A DNA stretch of 64,000 nucleotides from Citrobacter sp. MGH106 (GTDB taxonomy: Bacteria > Pseudomonadota > Gammaproteobacteria > Enterobacterales > Enterobacteriaceae): positions 124,001-188,000 of the forward strand of contig NZ_KQ089822.1 of assembly GCF_001037495.1 (NCBI RefSeq), read 5' to 3'. Position 1 is the first letter of the stretch. The number at the start of each line of letters is the position of its first letter. The position numbers and the translations under genes were made by a program. The notes beneath the pieces are model-generated. The model worked only from the letters and a program-made list of their open reading frames with translations, did not search any database and was not told where the DNA came from. Below are positions 20,239 to 31,766 of the stretch, piece after piece.

Positions 20239-21384
20239 ATGAAAATCGTAATTGCCCCAGACTCTTATAAAGAAAGCCTCTCCGCCATTGAGGTCGCTCA
20301 GGCGATAGAAAAAGGATTTCGGGAAATCTTTCCCGATGCGCAATATGTTTCAGTTCCCGTTGCCGATGGTGGTGAAGGGACGGTTGAAGCCATGATTGCC
20401 GCCACCCATGGGACTAAACATTCAGCCCTGGTGACTGGCCCACTGGGCGAAAAAGTGAATGCCTGCTGGGGCATGTCCGGGGATGGTAAAACTGCTTTTA
20501 TCGAAATGGCGGCAGCCAGTGGGCTGGCTCTGGTTCCTCCTGAAAAACGCAATCCATTAGTGACTACATCGCGTGGCACTGGAGAATTGATTCTGCAAGC
20601 GCTGGAAAGCGGCGCGAAAAGCATCATTATTGGCATTGGCGGCAGTGCAACCAATGACGGTGGAGCGGGCATGGCGCAGGCTCTGGGGGCAAAACTGTGC
20701 GATGCCAATGGGACTGAAATTGGCTACGGCGGCGGTTGCCTGAATAGCCTGAACAGCATTGATATTTCAGGATTGGATCCGCGATTAAAAAACTGTTCTA
20801 TCCGTGTTGCCTGTGATGTGACTAACCCTCTGACCGGTGACAAGGGCGCTTCCCGTATTTTTGGCCCTCAAAAAGGGGCAACCGAGGAACGTATTATTGA
20901 GCTGGACCGTAATCTTTCTCACTATGCCGATATCATTAAAAAATCGCTGCGAGTGGATGTGAAGAACGTTCCTGGTTCAGGGGCTGCGGGGGGGATGGGG
21001 GCGGCATTAACGGCATTTTTAGGTGCAGAGCTGCGCAGCGGTATTGAGATTGTTACCCAGGCCCTCAATCTGGAAGAACATATTCACGACTGTACTCTGG
21101 TGGTCACAGGAGAAGGCCGTATCGACAGCCAGAGTGTTCACGGAAAGGTACCGGTTGGTGTGGCCAGTGTGGCGAAGAAGTACCACAAACCAGTAATTGG
21201 TATTGCGGGCAGCCTGACGCGGGATGTAGGCGTCGTACATCAATATGGTATCGATGCGGTATTTAGTGTATTGACCAGCATAGGTACGCTGGAAGAGGCG
21301 TTTCGCGGAGCATTTGACAATATTTATCGGGCGTCACGAAACATCGCTGCTACGCTGGCGATAGGAATGCGTAGTGCGGGGTGA
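20239..21384 (+). CDS. garK: Glycerate 2-kinase GarK
   Basis: Phosphorylates D-glycerate to 2-phosphoglycerate with ATP, the last step of the galactarate/glucarate route into glycolysis. The 381-residue product has the family start MKIVIAPDSYKESLSAIEVA, Gly-rich IIIGIGGSATNDGGAGMA near residue 130 and VPGSGAAGGMGAAL near 245. Length equals E. coli GarK. The ATG at 20239 is chosen over an upstream start at 20206 because it gives the conserved N-terminus. Its stop codon overlaps the rnpB promoter. A seven-G run lies within the coding sequence at 20988-20994. Confidence 0.96.
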   Translation: MKIVIAPDSYKESLSAIEVAQAIEKGFREIFPDAQYVSVPVADGGEGTVEAMIAATHGTKHSALVTGPLGEKVNACWGMSGDGKTAFIEMAAASGLALVPPEKRNPLVTTSRGTGELILQALESGAKSIIIGIGGSATNDGGAGMAQALGAKLCDANGTEIGYGGGCLNSLNSIDISGLDPRLKNCSIRVACDVTNPLTGDKGASRIFGPQKGATEERIIELDRNLSHYADIIKKSLRVDVKNVPGSGAAGGMGAALTAFLGAELRSGIEIVTQALNLEEHIHDCTLVVTGEGRIDSQSVHGKVPVGVASVAKKYHKPVIGIAGSLTRDVGVVHQYGIDAVFSVLTSIGTLEEAFRGAFDNIYRASRNIAATLAIGMRSAG

Positions 21385-21409
21385 CATTGGCCCGCAAACC
21401 CTCTATACT
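21381..21409 (+). promoter_or_regulatory. rnpB promoter
   Basis: GTGACA (21381-21386), a 17-bp spacer and TATACT (21404-21409), placed 7 bp before the RNA start. The GC-rich stretch GCGCGCC between the -10 box and the start resembles stringently controlled stable-RNA promoters. The -35 box overlaps the garK stop codon. Confidence 0.8.
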
Positions 21410-21416
21410 GCGCGCC

Positions 21417-21793
<377 letters not shown>

Positions 21794-21803
21794 TTTAAGA
21801 AAA

Positions 21804-21824
21804 CCCCGCCTCGGCGGGGTTTTT
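21804..21824 (+). terminator. rnpB terminator
   Basis: A perfect stem CCCCGCC / GGCGGGG (21804-21810 and 21813-21819) followed by five T; a canonical intrinsic terminator just after the mature RNA end. Confidence 0.95.
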
Positions 21825-22577
21825 GCTTTTGCAGCATGGATAAGCCGTTTACGCCATTATCCTGTAGGTCGATTTACGGGCAGGCGTTGCAAACGCACTA
21901 CATTAATTCTTTGCGAATCTATTTTTTATTTCTGCTTATTTCCGTATCGGGATTTCTCTATTAGAGAGAGATGTATCGAGGGAGATTTCTGATTTTGTGA
22001 TGGCTAACACAAAACGCTACCTTTGGTAATTTTTGATAGAGAAAACGAACGCAATCGATCGCTATCACAAAATTAGTTGCTGATAAACTGCGCAAAAACC
22101 GTGTTAATATATTGTTGCACATGATAATTGATTGTATGAATAAGCTTAAATATCAATAAATGCAATGTTTCTTTACAAACATATGGGGCAAAAAAATGTG
22201 ACCCATAACATTATTTAACCACAATTATGATATAAATATAATTATATTTGATAAGTTACTCATTAAATTTAAGCGTAATTCAGCCCGATAAATACTCTGT
22301 AATTGCTTGAAATATAGCCTTTCACGATCTTTTGAAATATCTAAGAAACCTGGTGTGTTATTGCCATAAATTTTTGTTATCCCCCCATCTTTTTTTGATT
22401 AAAATCAGGTTAAAGTGAGATCGCGTTTTTGTATTGCATTGATTAATAAGTGATTAATGGATTTATAATAATCTTACAAAATGTAAGTCAAGGGGATTTG
22501 TGAGTGGTCGCACATATCCTTGTTCACTTAATTTGGTACACTCCCTGCCGTCAACAAAGTAATTAACGCAGGTCGAT
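21825..22577 (+). promoter_or_regulatory. AT-rich tdc control region with CRP-dependent promoter
   Basis: About 750 bp without a convincing gene. I see no tdcR-like or yhaBC-like ORF here, although K-12 has these nearby. A CRP box TGTGA-GTGGTC-GCACA lies at 22499-22514; its centre is about 41.5 bp before a start near 22548 if TACACT (22537-22542) is the -10 box, a class II layout as in E. coli tdc. A second CRP-like palindrome, TGTGA-TGGCTA-ACACA, lies at 21996-22011. Confidence 0.65.
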
Positions 22578-23516
22578 ATGAATACTATTACTCTCCCTAA
22601 AACACAGCACTTAGTGGTCTTTCAGGAAGTCATTAGAAGTGGTTCTATCGGCTCAGCTGCAAAAGAATTAGGATTAACTCAACCTGCTGTCAGTAAAATA
22701 ATTAATGATGTTGAGGCTTATTTTGGTATTGAGTTAGTGGTTCGTAAAAATACAGGCGTCACGTTGACTCAGGCTGGTCAGGTGATGCTCTCGTGGTCTG
22801 AATCCATTACCCGTGAAATGAAAAACATGGTGGATGAGATGAACAGCATGACGGGCAATGCAGTTGTTGATGTGTCGTTTGGCTTTCCTTCACTGATTGC
22901 CTTTACCATCATGTCCGGCATGATTAAGAAGTTTAAAGAGGTGTTCCCGAAAGCGCAGGTTTCCATGTATGAGGCTCAGCTATCCTCATTCTTACCGGCG
23001 GTTCGTGACGGGCGACTGGATTTCGCTATTGGTACACTGAGTGATGAGATGAAACTACACGATCTACATGTGGAGCCGCTCTTTGAGTCAGAGTTCGTTC
23101 TGGTAGCCAGTAACTCCCGAACATGCACCGGCATCACCACGCTGAAAGCGTTGAAAAACGAACAGTGGGTGTTGCCACAAACGAATATGGGGTACTACAG
23201 CGAACTTCTTACCACGTTACAAAAAAATGGCATCAGCAGTGAAAACATCGTTAAAACAGACTCCGTCGTCACGATTTATAATCTTGTTCTCAATGCTGAT
23301 TTCTTAACAGTAATTCCCTGCGATATGACCACTCCATTTGGTTCAAACCAGTTTATTACTATTCCGGTAGAAGAATCCTTACCGGTTGCGCGTTATGCCG
23401 CCGTTTGGTCTAAAAATTATCGAATAAAAAAAGCAGCATCAATTTTGGTTGAATTAGCCAAAGAATATTCATCTTACAATTCTCATAGACGAAAGCAGTT
23501 AATTGAAATTGATTAA
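22578..23516 (+). CDS. tdcA: LysR-family activator of the tdc operon TdcA
   Basis: Transcription activator of anaerobic threonine/serine degradation genes. The 312-residue product has an N-terminal winged HTH (HLVVFQEVIRSGSIGSAAKE, then LTQPAVSKIINDVE) and a C-terminal effector-binding domain of the LysR type. Start MNTITLPKTQHLV and length match E. coli TdcA. The SD is AGGT. It heads the seven-gene operon, and the CRP box upstream explains catabolite control. Confidence 0.96.
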   Translation: MNTITLPKTQHLVVFQEVIRSGSIGSAAKELGLTQPAVSKIINDVEAYFGIELVVRKNTGVTLTQAGQVMLSWSESITREMKNMVDEMNSMTGNAVVDVSFGFPSLIAFTIMSGMIKKFKEVFPKAQVSMYEAQLSSFLPAVRDGRLDFAIGTLSDEMKLHDLHVEPLFESEFVLVASNSRTCTGITTLKALKNEQWVLPQTNMGYYSELLTTLQKNGISSENIVKTDSVVTIYNLVLNADFLTVIPCDMTTPFGSNQFITIPVEESLPVARYAAVWSKNYRIKKAASILVELAKEYSSYNSHRRKQLIEID

Positions 23517-23613
23517 TGATTGAATTTGTTTAATACGGAATTAACGCCATCTGTCTATATCAGACGTTGGTAACGGCTATCTATTTACTTTAATACCCAG
23601 GTAAGAGGTTCTA

Positions 23614-24603
23614 ATGCACATTACATACGATCTCCCAGTTGCAATTGAAGATATCCTCGAAGCGAAAAAAAGACTGGCGGGGAAAATTTATAAAACGGGA
23701 ATGCCTCGCTCTAACTATTTTAGTGAACGTTGCAAAGGGGAAATTTTCCTCAAGTTTGAAAATATGCAGCGTACTGGCTCATTTAAAATCCGTGGTGCTT
23801 TTAATAAGCTCAGTTCATTAACAGAGGCGGAAAGACTGAAAGGTGTGGTGGCTTGCTCCGCAGGTAACCATGCGCAAGGGGTGTCTCTCTCCTGCGCAAT
23901 GCTCGGTATCGATGGCAAAGTAGTGATGCCAAAAGGTGCGCCGAAGTCTAAAGTGGCTGCAACCTGCGATTACTCAGCAGAAGTTGTGCTGCACGGCGAC
24001 AACTTCAACGACACTATCGCGAAGGTAAGCGAGATTGTAGAGACTGAAGGCCGTATCTTTATTCCTCCTTATGATGATCCGAAAGTGATTGCCGGTCAGG
24101 GCACCATTGGCCTGGAAATTCTGGAAGATCTGTACGATGTCGATAACGTGATTGTACCAATTGGCGGCGGTGGTCTGATTGCTGGTATTGCTGTAGCAAT
24201 TAAATCCATCAACCCGACAATTAAAATTATTGGCGTACAGTCTGAAAACGTTCACGGCATGGCGGCATCTTTCCACGCTGGAGAAATAACCACGCATCGA
24301 ACGACCGGCACCCTGGCGGATGGTTGTGACGTTTCCCGCCCGGGTAATTTGACTTATGAAATCGTTCGTGAATTGGTAGATGACATTGTCCTCGTCAGCG
24401 AAGATGAAATTCGCAACAGTATGGTGGCATTAATTCAGCGAAATAAAGTTGTGACTGAAGGTGCCGGTGCTCTGGCATGTGCAGCATTATTAAGCGGGAA
24501 ATTAGATAGCTATATCCAGAATAGAAAAACAGTCAGCATTATTTCTGGTGGTAATATCGATCTTTCTCGTGTATCCCAAATTACTGGTTTAGTTGACGCT
24601 TAA
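23614..24603 (+). CDS. tdcB: Catabolic threonine dehydratase TdcB
   Basis: PLP enzyme that deaminates threonine to 2-oxobutyrate (and serine to pyruvate) under anaerobic conditions; activated by AMP in E. coli. The 329-residue product has the PLP-lysine motif [12 protein letters not shown] with Lys58, the phosphate-binding loop GGGGLIAG near residue 185 and a C-terminal [10 protein letters not shown]. It is single-domain, lacking the regulatory C-terminal ACT-like part of IlvA, as expected for the catabolic form. 97 bp after tdcA. Confidence 0.97.
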   Translation: MHITYDLPVAIEDILEAKKRLAGKIYKTGMPRSNYFSERCKGEIFLKFENMQRTGSFKIRGAFNKLSSLTEAERLKGVVACSAGNHAQGVSLSCAMLGIDGKVVMPKGAPKSKVAATCDYSAEVVLHGDNFNDTIAKVSEIVETEGRIFIPPYDDPKVIAGQGTIGLEILEDLYDVDNVIVPIGGGGLIAGIAVAIKSINPTIKIIGVQSENVHGMAASFHAGEITTHRTTGTLADGCDVSRPGNLTYEIVRELVDDIVLVSEDEIRNSMVALIQRNKVVTEGAGALACAALLSGKLDSYIQNRKTVSIISGGNIDLSRVSQITGLVDA

Positions 24604-24621
24604 TATTTTCGTTGAGGATAG

Positions 24622-25956
<1,335 letters not shown>

Positions 25957-25987
25957 TCCTTAAGCTCAGGATGAGCGGAGTAGTGAA

Positions 25988-27196
25988 ATGAATGAGTTTC
26001 CGGTAGTACTGGTTATTAACTGCGGTTCATCTTCAATAAAATTCTCAGTGCTGGATGCAGCTAACTGTGATGTTTTAATGGCGGGAATTGCGGACGGTAT
26101 TAATTCTGAAAATGCGTTCATAGCAATTAATGGAGGAGAGCCAGCTAAGCTGGCTCACCACAGCTACGAAGATGCATTAAAAGCAATTGCAGTTGAACTG
26201 GAGAAACGTAATTTAATGGACAGCGTGGCCTTAATTGGCCACCGCATTGCCCACGGCGGAAGTATCTTTACGCAGTCAGCAATAATTACTGATGAAGTTA
26301 TCGATAATATTCGCCAGGTATCACCTTTAGCACCGTTACATAATTATGCGAACCTGAGCGGGATTGAATCCGCGCAACATCTTTTCCCGGGAGTGCAGCA
26401 GGTTGCTGTATTTGATACCAGCTTCCACCAGACGATGGCACCTGAAGCTTATCTGTACGGTTTACCGTGGAAATACTTTGAGGAGTTGGGGGTTCGTCGT
26501 TATGGTTTTCATGGCACCTCGCACCGCTATGTTTCTCAGCGCGCACATGAGCTTCTCGGCCTCCAGAATGATGATTCTGGTTTAGTGATCGCTCACCTGG
26601 GTAATGGTGCTTCCATCTGTGCGGTCCGAAATGGGCAAAGCGTTGATACCTCAATGGGTATGACGCCGCTGGAAGGTCTGATGATGGGGACGCGCAGCGG
26701 TGATGTGGATTTTGGTGCGATGGCATGGATTGCGAGTGAAACCAACCAGACACTGAGCGACCTTGAGCGCGTGGTCAATAAAGAGTCTGGCTTACTGGGT
26801 ATTTCCGGTTTGTCTTCTGACTTACGTACGCTGGAGAAAGCCTGGCACGAAGGACACGAGCGTGCACAGTTGGCAATTAAGACGTTTGTACATCGCATTG
26901 CACGTCATATCGCCGGACATGCCGCATCGCTTCATCGTCTTGATGGGATTATTTTCACCGGTGGAATTGGTGAAAATTCGGTCTTAATTCGCCGTATGGT
27001 AATTGAACATCTGGCCGTATTCGGAGTGAATATCGACAGCGATATGAATAGCCTGCCTAATTCCCACGGTGAGCGAATTATTTCAGGTAAAGATGCCCGA
27101 GCTATTTGCGCTGTTATTCCAACGAATGAAGAGAAAATGATTGCACTCGATGCCATTAATTTAGGCAAAGTTAACGCACCAGTGGAATTTGCATAA
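25988..27196 (+). CDS. tdcD: Propionate/acetate kinase TdcD
   Basis: Converts propionyl-phosphate plus ADP to propionate plus ATP, the energy-yielding end of threonine fermentation. The 402-residue product belongs to the acetokinase family: [15 protein letters not shown] at the N-terminus, [10 protein letters not shown] near residue 145, [10 protein letters not shown] near 172, [11 protein letters not shown] near 200 and FTGGIGENS near 323. Start and length match E. coli TdcD. Confidence 0.97.
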   Translation: MNEFPVVLVINCGSSSIKFSVLDAANCDVLMAGIADGINSENAFIAINGGEPAKLAHHSYEDALKAIAVELEKRNLMDSVALIGHRIAHGGSIFTQSAIITDEVIDNIRQVSPLAPLHNYANLSGIESAQHLFPGVQQVAVFDTSFHQTMAPEAYLYGLPWKYFEELGVRRYGFHGTSHRYVSQRAHELLGLQNDDSGLVIAHLGNGASICAVRNGQSVDTSMGMTPLEGLMMGTRSGDVDFGAMAWIASETNQTLSDLERVVNKESGLLGISGLSSDLRTLEKAWHEGHERAQLAIKTFVHRIARHIAGHAASLHRLDGIIFTGGIGENSVLIRRMVIEHLAVFGVNIDSDMNSLPNSHGERIISGKDARAICAVIPTNEEKMIALDAINLGKVNAPVEFA

Positions 27197-27224
27197 TTAA
27201 TTTTCAGTAGAGAGATTATTTTTC

Positions 27225-29519
27225 ATGAAGGTAAATATCGATACCAGCGATATGCTGTATGCCGAAGCATGGCTTGGCTTTAAAGGTACGGACTGGAAAG
27301 AAGAAATTAATGTCCGTGATTTTATTCAGCATAACTATACGCCTTATGAAGGGGATGAATCTTTCCTCGCCGAAGCGACGCCAGCGACCACAGCATTGTG
27401 GGAAAAAGTGATGGCGGGCATCCGTATTGAAAACTCGACGCATGCGCCGGTTGATTTCGATACCAACATTGCAACAACGATTACCGCACACGATGCGGGT
27501 TATATCGAACAAGAACTGGAAAAGATCGTTGGTCTGCAAACGGATAAGCCGCTCAAGCGTGCCCTACATCCGTTTGGCGGCATTAACATGATCAAAAGCT
27601 CTTTTGATGCCTATGGTCGTGAGATGGACGCGGATTTTGAATACCAGTTTACTGAGCTGCGAAAAACCCATAACCAGGGCGTATTTGACGCTTACTCCCC
27701 GGATATGCTGCGCTGCCGTAAGTCCGGTGTATTAACCGGTCTGCCGGATGGTTATGGTCGTGGCCGCATCATCGGTGACTATCGCCGCGTCGCACTGTAC
27801 GGGATCCGTTATCTGGTGCGTGAACGTGAATTGCAATTTGCCGATCTCCAGTCGAATCTGGAGTGGGGGCAGAATCTGGAAGCTACGATTCGCCTGCGTG
27901 AAGAGCTGTCTGAACATCGTCGTGCACTGCTGCAAATGCAGGAAATGGCGGCGAAATACGGTTGCGATATTTCCCGTCCGGCGCGTAATGCGCAGGAAGC
28001 TGTGCAGTGGGTCTACTTTGCTTATCTGGCAGCGGTGAAATCTCAGAACGGCGGCGCAATGTCTTTGGGTCGTACCGCATCGTTCCTCGATATTTATATT
28101 GAGCGCGACTTCAAAGCCGGGCTCTTAACCGAGCAGCAGGCTCAGGAACTGATCGACCACTTCATTATGAAGATCCGCATGGTGCGTTTCCTGCGTACAC
28201 CGGAATTCGACACCCTGTTCTCGGGCGATCCTATCTGGGCAACGGAAGTCATTGGCGGTATGGGGCTGGATGGTCGTACGCTGGTCACGAAAAACTCCTT
28301 CCGCTACCTGCATACACTGCACACCATGGGGCCAGCACCTGAGCCGAACCTGACGGTACTGTGGTCTGAAGCTCTGCCGATTGCGTTCAAAAAATATGCT
28401 GCACAGGTCTCTATCGTCACTTCATCTTTACAGTATGAAAACGACGATCTGATGCGTGCTGACTTTGACAGCGATGACTATGCCATCGCCTGCTGTGTCA
28501 GCCCGATGGTTATCGGCAAGCAAATGCAGTTCTTTGGTGCACGTGCCAACCTCGCCAAAACGCTGCTGTACGCAATCAACGGCGGTGTGGATGAGAAGCT
28601 GAAAATCCAGGTGGGTCCGAAAACGGCTCCGCTGATGGATGATGTGCTGGATTACGACACGGTGATGGAGAGCCTGGACCACTTTATGGACTGGCTGGCA
28701 GTGCAGTACATCAGTGCGCTGAACATCATTCACTATATGCACGACAAGTACAGCTACGAAGCCTCACTGATGGCGCTGCATGATCGTGATGTCTATCGCA
28801 CGATGGCATGTGGCATGGCGGGTCTTTCCGTCGCGGCGGACTCCCTGTCGGCTATCAAATATGCGCGAGTGAAACCGATCCGTGATGAGAGCGGTCTGGC
28901 AGTCGATTTCGAAATTGAAGGCGACTATCCGCAGTACGGTAACAATGATGAGCGCGTAGACAGTATTGCCTGCGATTTGGTTGAACGCTTTATGAAGAAA
29001 ATTAAAGTGTTACCGACCTATCGTAACGCGGTACCGACGCAGTCTATTCTGACCATCACCTCCAACGTGGTGTACGGACAGAAAACCGGCAACACGCCGG
29101 ACGGACGTCGCGCAGGTACTCCGTTTGCACCAGGGGCAAACCCGATGCACGGTCGCGATCGCAAAGGTGCCGTTGCGTCGTTAACCTCAGTTGCCAAACT
29201 GCCATTTACCTATGCCAAAGATGGTATCTCGTACACCTTCTCCATTGTGCCGGCGGCGCTGGGCAAAGAGGATAGCGTACGTAAAACCAACCTGGTCGGT
29301 CTGTTGGACGGTTACTTCCATCATGAAGCGCATGTCGAAGGCGGGCAGCACCTGAACGTTAACGTCATGAACCGCGAAATGCTGATGGATGCGATTGAGC
29401 ACCCGGAAAACTATCCGAACCTAACGATCCGCGTGTCTGGCTATGCGGTGCGCTTTAATGCGCTCACCCGTGAGCAGCAGCAGGATGTTATTTCACGTAC
29501 TTTCACCCAGGCGCTTTAA
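27225..29519 (+). CDS. tdcE: 2-ketobutyrate/pyruvate formate-lyase TdcE
   Basis: Glycyl-radical enzyme that cleaves 2-oxobutyrate or pyruvate with CoA to propionyl- or acetyl-CoA and formate. The 764-residue product has the catalytic Cys pair Cys423-Cys424 in AIACCVSPM and the radical Gly739 in RVSGYAVRF near the C-terminus; both sites are intact. It needs a radical-activating enzyme, usually PflA, not encoded in this window. It lies 28 bp after tdcD and 13 bp before tdcF. Confidence 0.97.
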   Translation: MKVNIDTSDMLYAEAWLGFKGTDWKEEINVRDFIQHNYTPYEGDESFLAEATPATTALWEKVMAGIRIENSTHAPVDFDTNIATTITAHDAGYIEQELEKIVGLQTDKPLKRALHPFGGINMIKSSFDAYGREMDADFEYQFTELRKTHNQGVFDAYSPDMLRCRKSGVLTGLPDGYGRGRIIGDYRRVALYGIRYLVRERELQFADLQSNLEWGQNLEATIRLREELSEHRRALLQMQEMAAKYGCDISRPARNAQEAVQWVYFAYLAAVKSQNGGAMSLGRTASFLDIYIERDFKAGLLTEQQAQELIDHFIMKIRMVRFLRTPEFDTLFSGDPIWATEVIGGMGLDGRTLVTKNSFRYLHTLHTMGPAPEPNLTVLWSEALPIAFKKYAAQVSIVTSSLQYENDDLMRADFDSDDYAIACCVSPMVIGKQMQFFGARANLAKTLLYAINGGVDEKLKIQVGPKTAPLMDDVLDYDTVMESLDHFMDWLAVQYISALNIIHYMHDKYSYEASLMALHDRDVYRTMACGMAGLSVAADSLSAIKYARVKPIRDESGLAVDFEIEGDYPQYGNNDERVDSIACDLVERFMKKIKVLPTYRNAVPTQSILTITSNVVYGQKTGNTPDGRRAGTPFAPGANPMHGRDRKGAVASLTSVAKLPFTYAKDGISYTFSIVPAALGKEDSVRKTNLVGLLDGYFHHEAHVEGGQHLNVNVMNREMLMDAIEHPENYPNLTIRVSGYAVRFNALTREQQQDVISRTFTQAL

Positions 29520-29532
29520 CGCCGGAGGGGCT

Positions 29533-29928
29533 ATGAGAAAAATTATTGCAACTGAATGTGCGCCAGGGGCCATTGGGCCTTACGTGCAGGGTGTGGATCT
29601 GGGCAGCATGGTGCTGACCTCAGGTCAGATCCCGGTGTGTCCACAAACGGGTGAAGTGGCAGAAAACGTGGCCGATCAGGCGCGTCAGAGCCTGGAAAAC
29701 GTTAAAGCGATCGTGGAGTCTGCGGGTTTGAAAGTGGGCGATATCGTGAAGACCACCGTATTTGTTGCTGATCTGAATGACTTCGCCACGATTAACCAAG
29801 TGTATCAGCAGTTCTTTGATGAGCATAAAGCAATCTACCCAACGCGCAGTTGCGTGCAGGTTGCTCGCTTGCCGAAGGATGTGAAGCTGGAGATTGAAGC
29901 CATCGCCGTACGTGGCGACACGTTGTAA
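29533..29928 (+). CDS. tdcF: RidA-family deaminase TdcF
   Basis: Member of the RidA/YjgF family, which hydrolyses reactive enamine/imine intermediates such as those released by threonine and serine dehydratases. The 131-residue product begins MRKIIATECAPGAIGPYVQG and has the substrate-site arginine in TRSCVQVARLPKD near residue 105. The ATG at 29533 has an excellent SD (GGAGGGG); an upstream in-frame extension overlaps tdcE and lacks family similarity. The C-terminus is two residues longer than in E. coli. Confidence 0.95.
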   Translation: MRKIIATECAPGAIGPYVQGVDLGSMVLTSGQIPVCPQTGEVAENVADQARQSLENVKAIVESAGLKVGDIVKTTVFVADLNDFATINQVYQQFFDEHKAIYPTRSCVQVARLPKDVKLEIEAIAVRGDTL

Positions 29929-30019
29929 TCCCCCCCGCGGGGCGATCGTCAGGATCGCCCCAATCCTGTAATGAGTGTGAAACCTGGTCTTCACTGAACG
30001 GCAATCCGAGGGTGTGGAT

Positions 30020-31384
30020 ATGATTAGCGCATTCGATATTTTTAAGATTGGCATTGGACCTTCCAGCTCCCATACCGTGGGACCAATGAATGCAGGTAAA
30101 CGTTTTATCGACCAACTGGTCAGTACCGGAGAATTACCTCAGACCACGCGCATTGTCGTCGATCTTTATGGTTCGCTTTCCCTGACCGGAAAAGGCCATG
30201 CGACCGATGTCGCCATCATGATGGGACTGGCAGGTAACAGCCCGCAGAGCGTGAATATTGACGCAATTGCTGGTTTTATTCAGGAAGTGACCCGCTCCGG
30301 ACGTTTGCCGGTTGCCGGGGGGACACATGTGGTCGATTTCCCTCCAGAGAGCAACATTCTTTTCCATACAGAAACGCTACCACGTCATGAAAATGGAATG
30401 CGGATCACTGCATGGAATGGCGAAGAGAAGTTGTTAAGTAAAACCTATTACTCCGTTGGCGGTGGTTTTATTGTTGAAGAGGAACATTTTGGCCTGGCGC
30501 ACGATACCGAGGCGCATGTGCCGTACAACTTCCATTCCGCCAGCGAATTGCTGAAGCTGTGCGAGAGAAACGGGCTTTCTGTTTCCGGCCTGATGATGCA
30601 AAACGAACTGGCGATGCGCAGTAAAGAAGAGATTGATGCGGGCTTCGCTCAAATCTGGGACGTCATGCATGCCGGTATAGAGCGTGGCATGAACACTGAA
30701 GGCGTCCTGCCTGGTCCTCTTAACGTTCCACGTCGCGCTGTGGCGTTACGCCGTTTGCTGGTTTCCAGCGATAACCTGTCCAGCGATCCGATGAACGTCA
30801 TCGACTGGATCAACATGTTCGCTCTGGCGGTGAGCGAAGAAAACGCGGCCGGGTGTCGGGTCGTTACCGCGCCGACAAACGGCGCATGTGGGATTATCCC
30901 CGCGGTGCTGGCCTATTACGACAAGTTCCGTCGCCCGGTGAATGCGAATTCAATTGCTCGTTATTTACTGGCCGCAGGGGCGATAGGTGCGCTTTATAAG
31001 ATGAATGCGTCTATTTCTGGTGCTGAAGTGGGTTGCCAGGGAGAGATTGGTGTGGCGTGTTCAATGGCCGCAGCCGGGCTGACTGAATTGCTTGGCGGCA
31101 GCCCATCACAGGTCTGTATTGCCGCTGAAATCGCGATGGAACATAACCTCGGGCTCACCTGTGATCCGGTGGCGGGGCAGGTACAAATTCCATGTATTGA
31201 ACGTAACGCGATCAACGCTGTAAAAGCCGTAAACGCCGCGCGTATGGCGCTGCGTCGCACGTCTGAGCCACGTGTATCACTCGATAAAGTTATCGAGACG
31301 ATGTACGAAACCGGTAAAGACATGAACGATAAATACCGTGAAACTTCTCGTGGCGGTCTGGCGATCAAAGTGGTTTGTACCTGA
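30020..31384 (+). CDS. tdcG: L-serine ammonia-lyase (iron-sulfur) TdcG
   Basis: Oxygen-sensitive 4Fe-4S L-serine dehydratase producing pyruvate and ammonia. The 454-residue product has the N-terminal beta domain (FDIFKIGIGPSSSHTVGPM) and an alpha domain with the cluster cysteines in TNGACGIIPA near residue 290, GCQGEIGVACSMAA near 340 and CDPVAGQVQIPC near 387. The ATG at 30020 gives the E. coli start; a GTG two codons earlier is in frame. The 90-bp gap after tdcF contains a small GC-rich inverted repeat near 29932-29958 but no U-run. Confidence 0.96.
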   Translation: MISAFDIFKIGIGPSSSHTVGPMNAGKRFIDQLVSTGELPQTTRIVVDLYGSLSLTGKGHATDVAIMMGLAGNSPQSVNIDAIAGFIQEVTRSGRLPVAGGTHVVDFPPESNILFHTETLPRHENGMRITAWNGEEKLLSKTYYSVGGGFIVEEEHFGLAHDTEAHVPYNFHSASELLKLCERNGLSVSGLMMQNELAMRSKEEIDAGFAQIWDVMHAGIERGMNTEGVLPGPLNVPRRAVALRRLLVSSDNLSSDPMNVIDWINMFALAVSEENAAGCRVVTAPTNGACGIIPAVLAYYDKFRRPVNANSIARYLLAAGAIGALYKMNASISGAEVGCQGEIGVACSMAAAGLTELLGGSPSQVCIAAEIAMEHNLGLTCDPVAGQVQIPCIERNAINAVKAVNAARMALRRTSEPRVSLDKVIETMYETGKDMNDKYRETSRGGLAIKVVCT

Positions 31385-31396
31385 GGTGATAGCTGT

Positions 31397-31482
31397 GCCT
31401 GATGCTACGCTCATCAGGCCTGCGGTTTACGCGCGCTTGTGACTTTTGTCGATCAGATAAGGCGCAAGCGCCGCCATCCGAC
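31397..31482. repeat. REP/BIME-type palindromic repeat after tdcG
   Basis: Two REP-like units: GCCTGATG...CATCAGGC at 31397-31419, and a second GC-rich palindromic unit about 31454-31482 containing GGCGCAAGCGCC and CCATCCG. Such elements are common between enterobacterial operons. Confidence 0.75.
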
Positions 31483-31508
31483 GGTGAATTAATCAAAATG
31501 GCATGATA

Positions 31509-31537
31509 AAAAAGGTGCACTTAGGTGCACCTTTTTT
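31509..31537 (+). terminator. tdc operon terminator
   Basis: Twelve-base arms AAAAAGGTGCAC (31509-31520) and GTGCACCTTTTT (31525-31536) around the loop TTAG, ending in a T-run. Strong intrinsic terminator downstream of tdcG. Confidence 0.92.
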
Positions 31538-31766
31538 GTTGTGATCTGCTTCAAAAATAGAAACTCAATTCTTAATTTTCCTATAAAAGAGAAAATATTT
31601 CTTAACTTTTAGAAATTACAGGGGCTTGTTTGTGAAGTTTTTCTCTGACCCTGCGCGTATGATTTCTTCATTCAAACAACTCGCCTGCATCTCATGTACT
31701 GCGTATCGCCTTGAGGCAGTACGACAAAAATAAAAAAACCTCTACCTACACATTGAGCGAGGAATT
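31538..31766 (+). promoter_or_regulatory. cyuPA promoter region
   Basis: Some 230 bp, AT-rich at its start, upstream of cyuP, with an SD GCGAGGAATT just before the ATG. In E. coli this pair is induced by cysteine through the Lrp-type regulator CyuR (DecR). I could not pick out a convincing -10/-35 pair or operator here. Confidence 0.4.
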